Of a DNA stretch of 43,994 nt, positions 16,835 through 26,208 are shown piece after piece. The notes under the pieces were generated by a model. That model was not told the DNA's origin. It made no database searches and saw nothing but the letters and a program-made list of their open reading frames with translations. The position numbers were made by a program, and so were the translations under genes. The stretch lies in NCBI GenBank assembly GCA_050181465.1, contig JBFXDD010000035.1, positions 1 to 43,994 of the forward strand, written 5' to 3'. Positions within the stretch are counted from its first letter, which is position 1. Each line of letters opens with the position of its first letter. This DNA is from JACRLW01 sp050181465 (lineage in GTDB: Bacteria > Planctomycetota > UBA1135 > UBA2386).

Positions 16835-16911
16835 GGGCTACGCTTCGGTGGTCGACCGACGCAGCTCCTTGCCTGACATCGACCTGCGGCGATCTCGCGA
16901 CGCGGTTCACG
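16835..16911. repeat. Intergenic repeat element, copy C (half copy)
   Basis: This begins at the central GGCTACGCTTCGG motif and runs through CAGCTCCTTGCC and the right end CGATCTCGCGACGCGGTTCAC, but lacks the left half. It lies in tandem after copy B. The rest of the 16672-17000 spacer (329 bases without a gene) holds copy B, this copy and the leader of the TPR lipoprotein gene. Confidence 0.72.
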
Positions 16912-17000
16912 AGGAGTCCGGGCTTGAGACCTCGGCAGACCTCGTGTCCAATCCTTTCCCCATGCCGGTCGCCCGCCGGCCCCGACCGCACGAGGACTCG

Positions 17001-17999
17001 ATGCTTCCGACGTTCCGCTTCGCGCTGTGCGCAATCCTCGCTCTCGCCTCGATGGGGTGTGACATCCTCGGCGGTCGCAGCCGTGACGAACGAGACCGTC
17101 TCGCCTTCTACAAGCAGAACGCCGGCACCTACTTCCTCGGTGATCGCTACGAGCAAGCGCTCGACATGGCTCAGCGTGGACTGGCGATCGCGCCCGACGA
17201 CTACGAACTGCTCGTCACCTCCGGCCTGTGCCATCTCCAGCGCGCCGGCGAAGATCCCGTCGAACTGTCCGATGCCGAGAAGTTCTTCGACCAAGCCTTC
17301 GAGCAACGCCGCTTCGAAGACAATCGGCCGGAAGCCATCCTCGGCTATGCAACCGTGCAGCAGCGGTTGGCACTCGATCAGGAACGGCGCGCCGCCGCGA
17401 TCGCCCTGGAGCAGGAACGCAAGAATCTCGCCGGCAGCGACCGGCTCGCCGCGGAAGCGCGCGCCAAAGAGCACCTCGGTCGCTCGCGGTCGTTTCACGA
17501 GAAGGCGAAGCGTGCCTACGGCACCCTGCTCGAACGGGAGGAACTGCAGCGGTACGCGCACAAAGGTCTGATGGAGATCGCTGCGGAGCAGAACGACTAC
17601 GAAGGTGCCGTGCGCCACGGGGAGGCCTGCCTCGCGGAGAATCACAAGTCTCAAGAAGTTCACAACAAGGTGATCCGCGAGACCCTGGCGCCGAACGAAG
17701 AACAACGCTCGCGCGCCGTCCTGACCGAGCTCATCGACCAGGAGAAGCGCATCCGCTCCGCGCTTGCGGAGATGCACTTCCGCAAGGGGCAACCGGCGCG
17801 GTCGGTCGAGCAACTCGACGCCCTGTTGACCCTCGATCCGATGCGCTCATCGGACTACTACAATCGCGGCCGTGCACTCGAGCAACTCGGCCGCACGGAT
17901 GAAGCCCGGGCGGACTTCGAGAAGTTCCTCGGCACGACTTCGCTGGCCTCCAGTGACGACCGCGTCGCTCATGCCGAACGCGCGACGACCCGCCGCTGA
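17001..17999 (+). CDS. TPR lipoprotein
   Basis: The 332-residue protein has a lipoprotein signal (MLPTFRFALCAILALASMGC, lipid on C20) and TPR-like repeats, such as YKQNAGTYFLGDRYEQALDM, AQRGLAIAPDDYELLVTSGL and SDYYNRGRALEQLGRTDEAR. A basic coiled-coil stretch (DQERRAAAIALEQERKNLAG) lies in the middle. The ATG at 17001 was chosen because it starts the signal peptide and has GAGG five bases upstream; upstream in-frame starts would extend into the repeat block. It is an outer-surface or periplasmic scaffold by design. It overlaps the start of rnpA by 29 bases when the longer rnpA start is used. Confidence 0.85.
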   Translation: MLPTFRFALCAILALASMGCDILGGRSRDERDRLAFYKQNAGTYFLGDRYEQALDMAQRGLAIAPDDYELLVTSGLCHLQRAGEDPVELSDAEKFFDQAFEQRRFEDNRPEAILGYATVQQRLALDQERRAAAIALEQERKNLAGSDRLAAEARAKEHLGRSRSFHEKAKRAYGTLLEREELQRYAHKGLMEIAAEQNDYEGAVRHGEACLAENHKSQEVHNKVIRETLAPNEEQRSRAVLTELIDQEKRIRSALAEMHFRKGQPARSVEQLDALLTLDPMRSSDYYNRGRALEQLGRTDEARADFEKFLGTTSLASSDDRVAHAERATTRR

Positions 18000-18393
18000 C
18001 GCGGCGCTCGCGGTCCGCGGTTTCGGACATCCCCGCGCGGTGCGGCTGCGCTCACAGTCCGACTTCCGCGCGGTCTATCGACGCGGCACTCGGGCACACG
18101 GCAAGCTGCTCGTCGTGATCGGTCGCCCACGCAGCGCCGGTCATCGGCTCGGCATTGCGGTGAGCAAGGAACACGGTTGCGCGGTTCGCCGGAACAAGAT
18201 CAAGCGCATCCTCAGGGAGGCGTTTCGCCTCGAGCGACCAGAACTACCCGGCGCCTTCGATCTCATCGTGATCCCGCGCCCCAGCAAGTCGAAGCTCGTG
18301 CTGACCGAAGTGCGCACCGAGCTGCGCGACATGGTGAACAAGCTCCTGCGCGGCCAGGGCGGCAAGCCTTCGGGACGGCGACCTCGCCGATGA
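17971..18393 (+). CDS. rnpA: Ribonuclease P protein component
   Basis: RnpA is the protein subunit that helps RNase P RNA cut 5' leaders from tRNA and tmRNA precursors. The protein has RLRSQSDFRAVYRRGTRAHG near the start, then HRLGIAVSKEHGCAVRRNKIKRILREAFR, which holds the conserved RNR-type basic helix. The length is 140 residues from the ATG at 17971; a GTG at 18040 would give 117 residues, closer to the family norm, and would avoid the overlap with the lipoprotein gene. It overlaps yidD by ATGA. rpmH, the usual gene before rnpA, is not present here. Confidence 0.93.
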   Translation: MPNARRPAADAALAVRGFGHPRAVRLRSQSDFRAVYRRGTRAHGKLLVVIGRPRSAGHRLGIAVSKEHGCAVRRNKIKRILREAFRLERPELPGAFDLIVIPRPSKSKLVLTEVRTELRDMVNKLLRGQGGKPSGRRPRR

Positions 18394-18620
18394 TCCGCCG
18401 CGTCTTCGTCCTGCCGGTGCGCGCCTATCGACGCTGGCTCTCACCACTCAAGCCGCCGACCTGCCGTTTCGTCCCGACCTGCTCGCAATACGCGATCGAG
18501 GCCATCGAGCGGCACGGCGTGTTGCGCGGCACTTGGTTGAGCCTTCGCCGCATCGGACGCTGTCATCCCTTCACCGAGCCGGGCGAGGATCCGGTCCCAT
18601 CGCGAAAGGTACGGGTGTGA
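18390..18620 (+). CDS. yidD: Membrane protein insertion efficiency factor YidD
   Basis: The 76-residue protein shows the whole family pattern: VRAYRRWLSPLKPPTCRFVP, then TCSQYAIEAIERHGVLRGTW and RRIGRCHPF. YidD aids insertion of inner-membrane proteins with YidC. It follows rnpA with a 4-base overlap, as in most bacteria. The next gene, however, is a YfhO-family protein overlapping by GTGA, not yidC. Confidence 0.96.
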   Translation: MIRRVFVLPVRAYRRWLSPLKPPTCRFVPTCSQYAIEAIERHGVLRGTWLSLRRIGRCHPFTEPGEDPVPSRKVRV

Positions 18621-21220
18621 CCACCGACTCGACGCGACCGTGCCGTCGCCAGTGGTTCGAAGCAGCGGTCTGGGCGCTGCTCTGCGCACTCGCGTTCCTG
18701 CGCGAGGGCGTACTTCCCACTCGCGCGCTGCTGCCCTTCGTACCCGAGGTTTATGAACCACTCGCCAGCGAAGTGCGCGGCGACGGGAGCATCGATCTCC
18801 GCGAACTCGATCGCGGCAATCGGTCGATGGGCGACAAGTTCGGACAGTCGCTGACTTGGGATCGCGTCCTGCAGGATCGGCTGACCAGCTTCGATCTTCC
18901 GCAGTGGACTCGCGACATCGGCGGCGGCGCGAGTTTCGTCCCGCAGATGGCGCAGGTCTTTCAGCCCTGGAACCTGCTGCTGTTCCTGCCCGTGCCCTCG
19001 GTGGCGCTGTACGGCATTTCGTACGCCCTTCATCTGTTCGTCTTCGGGCTTGGTGCCTGGTGGTTCCTTCGTCGGATCGGAATCAGTCATGCGGCAGCGA
19101 TCGTGGGCCTCGTGGCGGTCGAACTCGGTCTGTGGACCCAGGCGAGGGTTCATCACAACGTCATCCTCAGCGCTGCCGTGCCGCTGTTCTGGCTGCTCGG
19201 GATGATCGAAGACGCCTTTCGGCAACGCTCCGAGAACCGCACCCTACCCGGTCTGCGCTGGATCGCGATCACCGCGGTGTTGTTCGGAGCATCGTGGTCG
19301 GGCGGCTTCCCGCCGGTGAGCCTGCAACTCACCGGAACCGTGATCGTGTTCGCGTTGGCGACTTCCGTGGCGCGTCGGGACTTCGCACCGTGGCCGCGCG
19401 TGCTGTTGGCACTCGGGCTCGGCGGCGTCCTCGCGGCACCCCAGATGGGCCCCACGCTCCTGGCTGCGGCGACGACCGCGCGACCCGCGATGGATCTCGG
19501 CAGTCTCGTTCGAGAAGGCCTCGAACCCGTGCAACTGGAGTCGCTCTGGATGCCGGATCGGTTCGTGTGGGCGAATCCCCGCACCGTGGGCGGTCAGAGC
19601 GGCCCGCCCTGGGCTGCACTGGAAGCGCTGCCGCACCACAAGGCTGCGAGCTTCAACTACCCCGAGACCGCGTTCGCGATCGGAACCGCGAGCCTGTTGG
19701 TCGCGATGCATGCGCTTCGACGGCTCGATCGCATCACGCTCGTGTTCCTGCTCTTCTCGATCGTCGGCGTCGGGATGGCGACCGCGCGCGAACCCTTTCT
19801 CACCCTGTCGGGACTCTTGCCCGGTGCGCGAGCGGGCGATCAGAAGCGCTTTCTCTTTCTCGCGTCCATGGCGCTCGCGGTCCTGGCCGCCCGAGGTGCC
19901 GACGAGGTGCTGCGACATCGCCGACCCTGGGTCGCGCTCTTGTTCGCCGCGACCTTGGCGATCGTCGGCGGCGTGAGCTTCCTGACCGATCTGGGCATGA
20001 CGAGTGATCTCGAAGCGTTCCGTCAACACTGGGCGGAACGACTCGCAGCGGCGCAGAAGGAGCTCGGAATCACCGCCGCGCAGGCTCGCGCGGCGATGGA
20101 TGTCCGTCCTTTCGAAGCCCAGAACAACCTCGCCGCGGCGATCGGCACCCACGGTCGCCTGTTCCTGATCGCGTCGGCCTGCATTGCACTCCTCGCCTTC
20201 GCCAGAGGCGGCGTGCGAGTCCGTGGGTTGGCCGCTCTCGCGGCGATCGAGTTGTTGCACGTCGGACACGGCACCTTGGTTGCCGTGCCGCTCGATCGCG
20301 TGTCGCGCACGCCGGCGATCCTGGAGCCGGTCGTCGAAGCCAATCGCAACGCTGCCGACACCGGTCTGCCGCGACCACGCATGCAGAGGCTGGACCTCGG
20401 CAGTGCGACCGCGCTCTTCCCGCCCAATCTTCCCGGCTACTACCGCATCGAAGACCTCGGGGCCTACAACCCCCTGCCGCCGGCACGGCTCGAGGAGTTC
20501 TTCGATGCGATCGAGCCGCGTTCGCCCGCGAGCGATGGTCGGCTCCGACCCGGCGCCAGCGTCGGCGGTGCCGGCGTCGGCGCGCTGCGGCGGGTCGAGT
20601 CGCTGAACCATCCTCTTCTCGACCTCTTCGACTGCCGCTACGTGCTTGCCCGTACGCGCGACCTGACCGTCGACGGTGCACTGCGCTTGCCGACAGGAGT
20701 TCGCGCCGTGCCGACGCCGCCGGGCGCCGGCGCAGAGTTCGTGCTGCTGGAGCGAACGAGCGTGATGCCGCGCGCGACCTTCGTCGAGATCCCGACGATC
20801 ATCGCCGACCCTGCGCGACGGCTCGAGGCGCTGAGCACGCGGGATCGCGATCCGCGTCGCGAGATCATCCTCGAGGATACGACCGTCCCGATCCCCAACG
20901 AGCGCTCGCCCACCCTCGTCGAACCCAAGATCTTGTTGCACGCCGACGAAGTCGTCGTCGTCCAAGTCGCGACACCCGTCGCCGGCTATCTGCGGCTCGC
21001 CGATCCCTACGACCCAGGTTGGTCAGCGACGATCGACGGACAACCGACCCGCGTCTACCCCGCCGACCACTATGCGCGCGCTGTGTTCGTGCCGGCAGGC
21101 GATCACCGGATCGAGTTCCGATTCGGCCGCTTCGGCCGAACCGCGATCTGGAACTACCTCGGGCTGATCGCAGGCCTCACCGTCGTCCTGCTCCTCTCAT
21201 GGCCGCGCCCACGACGCTGA
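18617..21220 (+). CDS. YfhO-family polytopic membrane protein (1 of 3)
   Basis: The 867-residue protein starts at a GTG overlapping the yidD stop. About a dozen hydrophobic segments fill residues 20-560 (WFEAAVWALLCALAFLREGV, VALYGISYALHLFVFGLGAW and others). An exoplasmic domain follows, with the YfhO tail motif LADPYDPGWSATIDGQPTRV, and a last membrane helix (NYLGLIAGLTVVLLLSW). YfhO proteins are GT-C-like; characterised relatives act in lipoteichoic acid glycosylation with undecaprenyl-linked sugars. The loop QWTRDIGGGASFVPQMAQVF matches the place of the first exoplasmic loop with its acidic and aromatic residues. The substrate is unknown. Confidence 0.82.
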   Translation: MTTDSTRPCRRQWFEAAVWALLCALAFLREGVLPTRALLPFVPEVYEPLASEVRGDGSIDLRELDRGNRSMGDKFGQSLTWDRVLQDRLTSFDLPQWTRDIGGGASFVPQMAQVFQPWNLLLFLPVPSVALYGISYALHLFVFGLGAWWFLRRIGISHAAAIVGLVAVELGLWTQARVHHNVILSAAVPLFWLLGMIEDAFRQRSENRTLPGLRWIAITAVLFGASWSGGFPPVSLQLTGTVIVFALATSVARRDFAPWPRVLLALGLGGVLAAPQMGPTLLAAATTARPAMDLGSLVREGLEPVQLESLWMPDRFVWANPRTVGGQSGPPWAALEALPHHKAASFNYPETAFAIGTASLLVAMHALRRLDRITLVFLLFSIVGVGMATAREPFLTLSGLLPGARAGDQKRFLFLASMALAVLAARGADEVLRHRRPWVALLFAATLAIVGGVSFLTDLGMTSDLEAFRQHWAERLAAAQKELGITAAQARAAMDVRPFEAQNNLAAAIGTHGRLFLIASACIALLAFARGGVRVRGLAALAAIELLHVGHGTLVAVPLDRVSRTPAILEPVVEANRNAADTGLPRPRMQRLDLGSATALFPPNLPGYYRIEDLGAYNPLPPARLEEFFDAIEPRSPASDGRLRPGASVGGAGVGALRRVESLNHPLLDLFDCRYVLARTRDLTVDGALRLPTGVRAVPTPPGAGAEFVLLERTSVMPRATFVEIPTIIADPARRLEALSTRDRDPRREIILEDTTVPIPNERSPTLVEPKILLHADEVVVVQVATPVAGYLRLADPYDPGWSATIDGQPTRVYPADHYARAVFVPAGDHRIEFRFGRFGRTAIWNYLGLIAGLTVVLLLSWPRPRR

Positions 21221-23841
21221 ACGATCCTGACTGCCGCGTGCGCCCGCTGGTCCTCGCACTGCTCTTGTGCCTTGGACCTGCCGCCATCTTGGCACCGGCC
21301 CTCGTATTCCTCGCGACCTACCATCCATGGGATCCGGCTGCCTTTCCGCCGGCGTCCGCCATGCTCGACGACGCGACGCGCACGGCGATGGAAAGCGTGC
21401 CGAGCAACTACGACGTGACGGAGATCCCCGGGCTCGTGGTTCCCGAGCTCGAGCTGGCGCGCTCCGAACTGTTCGCGGGACGCGCACCGACGTGGAACCC
21501 CTACGCGCGCTTCGGCGCGCCGCTGTTCGCGAACGGCCTCGCCGCGATGGGACAGCCGATCAACACGCTCTGCCTGTTGTTGCTCGACCCTCGCGCCGGC
21601 CTCGCCTGGCGATCGTTCGCGATGTGGGTGTTCGCGGGCATCTTCGCGTATCGGTTGTTCCGACGGCTCGGGACATCCGCACGCGGAGCCGTCTTCGGTG
21701 CCGTCGTCTTTCAGCTCGGCGGATCGCTGGCCGCGAACGCGCCCTTCTACATGCGCTTCGATCCGCTGGCGTTCTCGCCCTTGTTGCTCGGCGCGACGCT
21801 CGCGATCTTCGAACCCCGTGAGCACGGCCGAGGCGGTGCCGCGTTGGCGCTGTGCGTGGGCATCGCGCTCACGCTGCTCGCCGGCTTTCCGCCGTACGCG
21901 GTCGCCAGCATTCTCCTGACCGCCGCGTTCGCGATCACACTCGGTGCATTGCAGTGGGTTCACGGCGAACGGCGACGCGACCTCCTGCCCGCCTTCCTCG
22001 TGTTCAGCGGTAGCTCGGCCCTCGGAATCGCATTGGCGGCGTTCCAGCTCGCGCCGATGTTCGCGTTCTTCCCAGAGTCGAATCGACGCCTCCTGCCGTC
22101 CACATCGGCGATTCTCACGCAGGGATTCGACGTCGCCGGCTTCCTCGGCCTCCTGCTTCCGAATCCCTTCGGCCATCCGAGTGCCGGCGATCTGCCCGCA
22201 CACACCGCACCGCTCGCGTTGCTCACATGGCAGCGTCGCGATCCGTCCACCGGCGACCTCGCCTTCCCGCTCAACTTCGGGGTTACCGAGTATGCGCTGT
22301 TTCTCGGTTCGCTGAGCGTGCCGTTGATGCTCGCCGGCCTCGCCAAGAAGCACTCCGTGGGTGCGCGCGCGCTCGGTCTGGCTGCTGTCCCGGTGCTGAT
22401 CCTCGCGCTGGCGCCGGCCTTCCTCGCCTTCGCCTACCGACTGCCGGTGCTCGCGAGCGTGCAGCCCCTGCGCTTGTTGGCCCCGCTCACGCTGGTTCTC
22501 GCGTTCCTCGCCGGCGCCGGCTTCGACGTCCTCGCGCGCCGCGAACGCACCGGAGTCCCGCTGCTGCTGTGCGGCCTCTGCATCGGCATCGCGATGGTTG
22601 CGTTCGGAGCACGTGCGATCGAACCCCTGACCGATCCCGGATCGGTTCAGTCGACCCTACTGCAGCGATTTCGTTCGCCCAGTCGACCGACACTCGACCT
22701 GGCTGCGGTGGAAGCACTGGTGCCCGCAACGCAGATCGCAGCAGCCGCTCGCCGCCTGCGCGAGAGTCTATTCCACACCGGGCTCGGTGCGGTCTTGGCC
22801 GCCGCCTTCCTCGCGGCATCGCTCGCGCTGCGTGGCCGTTCCCGCGAAGTTCTGCTGTGGCTGGCCGTCCTCGGCACGATCGCCGAACTCGTCTTTGTCG
22901 CTCGCCCCTTCAATCCGACGCGACGACTCGTCGGGGATCCGACCGCGACGCCGATCCACGACTTCCTGCGCGAGCGCAACGACGCGTTGCGCGAAGCGGG
23001 TGGACTGGTTCTCGCGCGCGCAGCACCGACCGCACGCGATCCGCTCGTCCTTCCACCGGGACTGCTGTTCCCGCTGCGACTGCGCGATCTCAACAGCTAT
23101 GCCTTCGTCGACGGCCGCTCCCACCGCGTCTTCCTGGAGATCTACGGCCCCGGTCAGATGATCCGCAACTACTGGCCGCGATCGTTCCCCGACGACCCAC
23201 GCCTGTCGCTGCCGTTCTTCGACCTCTGCGGTCTGCGCTACCTCGTCAGCGACACCGAGCTCGCGCACGCCGGCACGCGTGTCGGACCGACGACGATCGG
23301 ACCACGCGCGGTGCCGTTCTGGATCTACGAGCGAGCGTCCGCACTGCCGCGAGCCTTCGTCGTGCACGCGCTGCGAGAGGTGGCCGACGACGACGACGCC
23401 GTGCGCGTGCTGGCCTCCGCCGAGCTGTCCCCCCGACTCGAGGCTCTCGTCGATCCCAGGACGCGCGCAGCGCTGGCGGCGGCGGACCTGCAGTCGCCCG
23501 GTGCAAGTCCCCGACGCGTTCGGTTCCAGCGCGACGACCCGACCGCCATCGATCTGGTGGTCGACCGAGGTCCGGCGGGCCTCTTGGTGCTCGCCGACTC
23601 GATGCTCGATGGCTGGACCGCGCGAGTCGATGGTGAGGACGTCGACATCCACCGCGTCAACCTGTTCCAGCGTGGGGTCGCGATCGGCAGCGGCGAAGTT
23701 CGCGTCGAGTTCCGCTACGCAGCGCCGCTGCTGGGTGTCGGGACCGCCGTCACTGCGTTCGCGGTCATCGCCCTCTTCTGGCTCGTCGCTCGATCGCGCC
23801 GTTCAAGCGCCGCCGGTCTCAGCGTCGATCCAGCGGCCTGA
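21199..23841 (+). CDS. YfhO-family polytopic membrane protein (2 of 3)
   Basis: The 880-residue paralogue overlaps the previous gene by 22 bases. The first exoplasmic loop holds FAGRAPTWNPYARFGAPLFA (about residues 90-110), the family's W-N-P-Y / G-x-P-L pattern. A dozen or so membrane segments follow, then the exoplasmic domain with LADSMLDGWTARVDGEDVDI, and a final helix (LLGVGTAVTAFAVIALFWLV). The order of parts equals that of the neighbours, but the sequences differ enough to suggest old duplication. It probably acts in glycan or lipid glycosylation at the membrane; this rests on family resemblance. Confidence 0.82.
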   Translation: MAAPTTLNDPDCRVRPLVLALLLCLGPAAILAPALVFLATYHPWDPAAFPPASAMLDDATRTAMESVPSNYDVTEIPGLVVPELELARSELFAGRAPTWNPYARFGAPLFANGLAAMGQPINTLCLLLLDPRAGLAWRSFAMWVFAGIFAYRLFRRLGTSARGAVFGAVVFQLGGSLAANAPFYMRFDPLAFSPLLLGATLAIFEPREHGRGGAALALCVGIALTLLAGFPPYAVASILLTAAFAITLGALQWVHGERRRDLLPAFLVFSGSSALGIALAAFQLAPMFAFFPESNRRLLPSTSAILTQGFDVAGFLGLLLPNPFGHPSAGDLPAHTAPLALLTWQRRDPSTGDLAFPLNFGVTEYALFLGSLSVPLMLAGLAKKHSVGARALGLAAVPVLILALAPAFLAFAYRLPVLASVQPLRLLAPLTLVLAFLAGAGFDVLARRERTGVPLLLCGLCIGIAMVAFGARAIEPLTDPGSVQSTLLQRFRSPSRPTLDLAAVEALVPATQIAAAARRLRESLFHTGLGAVLAAAFLAASLALRGRSREVLLWLAVLGTIAELVFVARPFNPTRRLVGDPTATPIHDFLRERNDALREAGGLVLARAAPTARDPLVLPPGLLFPLRLRDLNSYAFVDGRSHRVFLEIYGPGQMIRNYWPRSFPDDPRLSLPFFDLCGLRYLVSDTELAHAGTRVGPTTIGPRAVPFWIYERASALPRAFVVHALREVADDDDAVRVLASAELSPRLEALVDPRTRAALAAADLQSPGASPRRVRFQRDDPTAIDLVVDRGPAGLLVLADSMLDGWTARVDGEDVDIHRVNLFQRGVAIGSGEVRVEFRYAAPLLGVGTAVTAFAVIALFWLVARSRRSSAAGLSVDPAA

Positions 23842-23854
23842 GGCATCGGATCGG

Positions 23855-26191
23855 TTGAGTCTCTTCGGAACCGGACGGCGCGAGGGCTTCCTCGCCGCCA
23901 TGACACTCGTCGCGCTCGCACTCGTGCAGCACGCGCCCGGCATCTTCTTTGGCCAGGAACGCACGACTTCGCTGGCCTGTGCCACCGACCCGGATCTCCC
24001 CGCGCGAGCGGCGGCGGTCAACCATGCGTTGCTCGTGCCCGCGATGCGTGCGGCGCAACACGGGGCACACACCGGCTGGAACTCCTTCGCACGGCTCGGT
24101 GAGCCCCTGTCGGCGACTTCGAGCGGCCCGTTGTATCCGCCGTTCTGGTTGCTCGGCGGATCCCACGCCGGCTTGTGGCTCGAACTCCTGTGCTTCCTGC
24201 ACGCAGCTCTCGGTTGCGTGCTGGCGTACCGGATGCTGCGCACTCTCACTGCCTCGCGCTACAGCGCCTTCCTCGGCGGTGGGGTGTACGGACTCGGCTG
24301 GAGCTACGTCGTCGGCCTCGACCGCCTGCCGGAAGCTGCAGCGGCAGCATGGCTGCCGCTGGTGGTCGACGCGACTTGGCGTTGCCTCTTCTTCCATCGC
24401 CGCAGCGGTTCGGCGGCGATCCTCGGCATCGCGCTCGCGATCGTCCACCTGACGGGCGGAAGCGGCACCGCGATGTTCGCGACGGTCGTCGTCGGCGCGG
24501 CGTTGTCCTGCGGACTCTTCGCGATCCACCGGGAGAATCGGTGGCCGGCCATCCGAGCGACTGCGGTCGCGGCACTGCTCTCCGCGAGCCTCACGGCGCC
24601 CTTGTGGATCGACCATCTCGTGCATCGCGGCGTCGTCGACCTCCCCTCCCTCGCGTATGAGCAGGGCCTGCCGGCCCACGGATACCTCGGCTTCTTCGCA
24701 CCGGGTCTGTTCGGGGAATCGCAGCCGCCGAGCCTCGGTGCCCCCGACGGACGCTACCTCCCGCACTCCGATCGCGACCCGATCGGTTTCGCGATGTATC
24801 CCGGTGCGTTGGTGCTGTTCGTCGGCCTCCTGAGCCTGCTCCGGCCCAAGCGATCGCGGCAAATCCTGTTCTGGATCGCACTCGCCGGTCTGGCACTGTC
24901 CTTCGGGACGAGCGGCGGACTCGGCGACGCGTTGCGCGCGACCTTCCGCCGCGCCGAGCTCGGTGTCGGGACGCAGAACCATCTCCTGCAGTTGGCGATC
25001 GCCGTCCTCGCTGCCTTCGCGCTCGAGAGCTTCTTCGACGCTCCCCATCGCCGGCGCTTGGTCGTCCCGACCTGCGCCGGCGCGGTGTTCGCCATGTCGG
25101 CGCTGACGCTGCTCGCGTTCTTCGCAGTGCCTGACCTCGGCGCGTCGCTCGTATCGGCGATCCGTTCCGGATCGGCAGCCCCACCGACCGCCGCCGACAT
25201 CGCCGACCTGCGCCCGTGGGTGCTCTTCCCGGCCATCGCCGGCGCACTGATCGCACTGGCGTTCCTTCGCTGGCGTGCACTGGGCATCCTTCGCTTCAAG
25301 ACCGTGGTCGCGACGGTCACCTTGGCCGAACTCGTCCTCCTGGCACTCGTGGCGATTCCGCGCGCTCCGCGCGGCTCGGAGCCGGCGCTCGACTCGCTAC
25401 CCGCCGGTCGAGTCCTCTTGGCGATGCACGCGGACACGCCGCCGACCAGCGCTCTGCGGCCCGTCGCCGGTCACGCAGCGGTGCAGTCGGCTTCGCGTGC
25501 GATCCTCGACCGCACCCGTCGTGTTCTCACCGCACTGGAACCGGGCATGATCGACGATCGCACGCTCCTGCGATCGCATCCGCTGCGCACCATCGAACTC
25601 CTGTCGCGACCCTTCCGGGAAGTGCTCGCGCTCAGCGCCGTGGTCGGCTGCGAAGAACTGACCGACTTCGAACCTCTGCTCCCTGCTCCGGGGTCCAGCG
25701 GGGCAGGCAGCGCGCCGGCGGCCGTGGCGACGACACCGCCGGCTCGTGCACGCATCGCCTTCGAGGCGGTTGTGGCGACCGACCGCGACGAAGCGGCGAG
25801 TCTGCTCGGCAGCGCGCCGCGGTCTCGCTCGCACAGTGTCATCCTCGAACAGAACCACGGTGCCTTCACGCCGCTTCTGAGCGGCGTGGCACCCAGCATC
25901 GAGTGGCGGGTCGATCGAGCCAACCTTGCGGAGCTCGAAGTCGACATGCACGACAATCGCGGTTGGTTGGTGCTCGCCGATGCGCATGCACCCGGCTGGA
26001 CTTGCCGAGTCGACGGCGAGGTCGTTCCGATCCTGCCGGCCGACGTCGCGGTGCGAGCCGTCGCGCTGCGCGAGGGGCGCCACCAAGTGCGCTTCGAGTA
26101 CCGCGCTCTCTCGCTGCAGCTCGGACTGCCGCTGGCGGCCTTCGGTTGGGTACTGGCTCTCGCGAGTTGGCTCTACAGCAAGCGTCGCTGA
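23855..26191 (+). CDS. YfhO-family polytopic membrane protein (3 of 3)
   Basis: This is the shortest paralogue, about 778 residues from the TTG at 23855 (13 bases after the previous stop); an ATG at 23900 would remove 15 residues and the basic segment before the first helix. The first loop reads HTGWNSFARLGEPLSATSSG, PLYPPFWLL, matching the W-N / G-x-P-L pattern. The tail has LADAHAPGWTCRVDGEVVPI and a last helix (LPLAAFGWVLALASWLYSK). It is convergent with phoU, only 17 bases apart. The start codon is the least certain part. Confidence 0.78.
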   Translation: MSLFGTGRREGFLAAMTLVALALVQHAPGIFFGQERTTSLACATDPDLPARAAAVNHALLVPAMRAAQHGAHTGWNSFARLGEPLSATSSGPLYPPFWLLGGSHAGLWLELLCFLHAALGCVLAYRMLRTLTASRYSAFLGGGVYGLGWSYVVGLDRLPEAAAAAWLPLVVDATWRCLFFHRRSGSAAILGIALAIVHLTGGSGTAMFATVVVGAALSCGLFAIHRENRWPAIRATAVAALLSASLTAPLWIDHLVHRGVVDLPSLAYEQGLPAHGYLGFFAPGLFGESQPPSLGAPDGRYLPHSDRDPIGFAMYPGALVLFVGLLSLLRPKRSRQILFWIALAGLALSFGTSGGLGDALRATFRRAELGVGTQNHLLQLAIAVLAAFALESFFDAPHRRRLVVPTCAGAVFAMSALTLLAFFAVPDLGASLVSAIRSGSAAPPTAADIADLRPWVLFPAIAGALIALAFLRWRALGILRFKTVVATVTLAELVLLALVAIPRAPRGSEPALDSLPAGRVLLAMHADTPPTSALRPVAGHAAVQSASRAILDRTRRVLTALEPGMIDDRTLLRSHPLRTIELLSRPFREVLALSAVVGCEELTDFEPLLPAPGSSGAGSAPAAVATTPPARARIAFEAVVATDRDEAASLLGSAPRSRSHSVILEQNHGAFTPLLSGVAPSIEWRVDRANLAELEVDMHDNRGWLVLADAHAPGWTCRVDGEVVPILPADVAVRAVALREGRHQVRFEYRALSLQLGLPLAAFGWVLALASWLYSKRR

Positions 26192-26208
26192 GCGCTGGCG
26201 TCCGCGCC

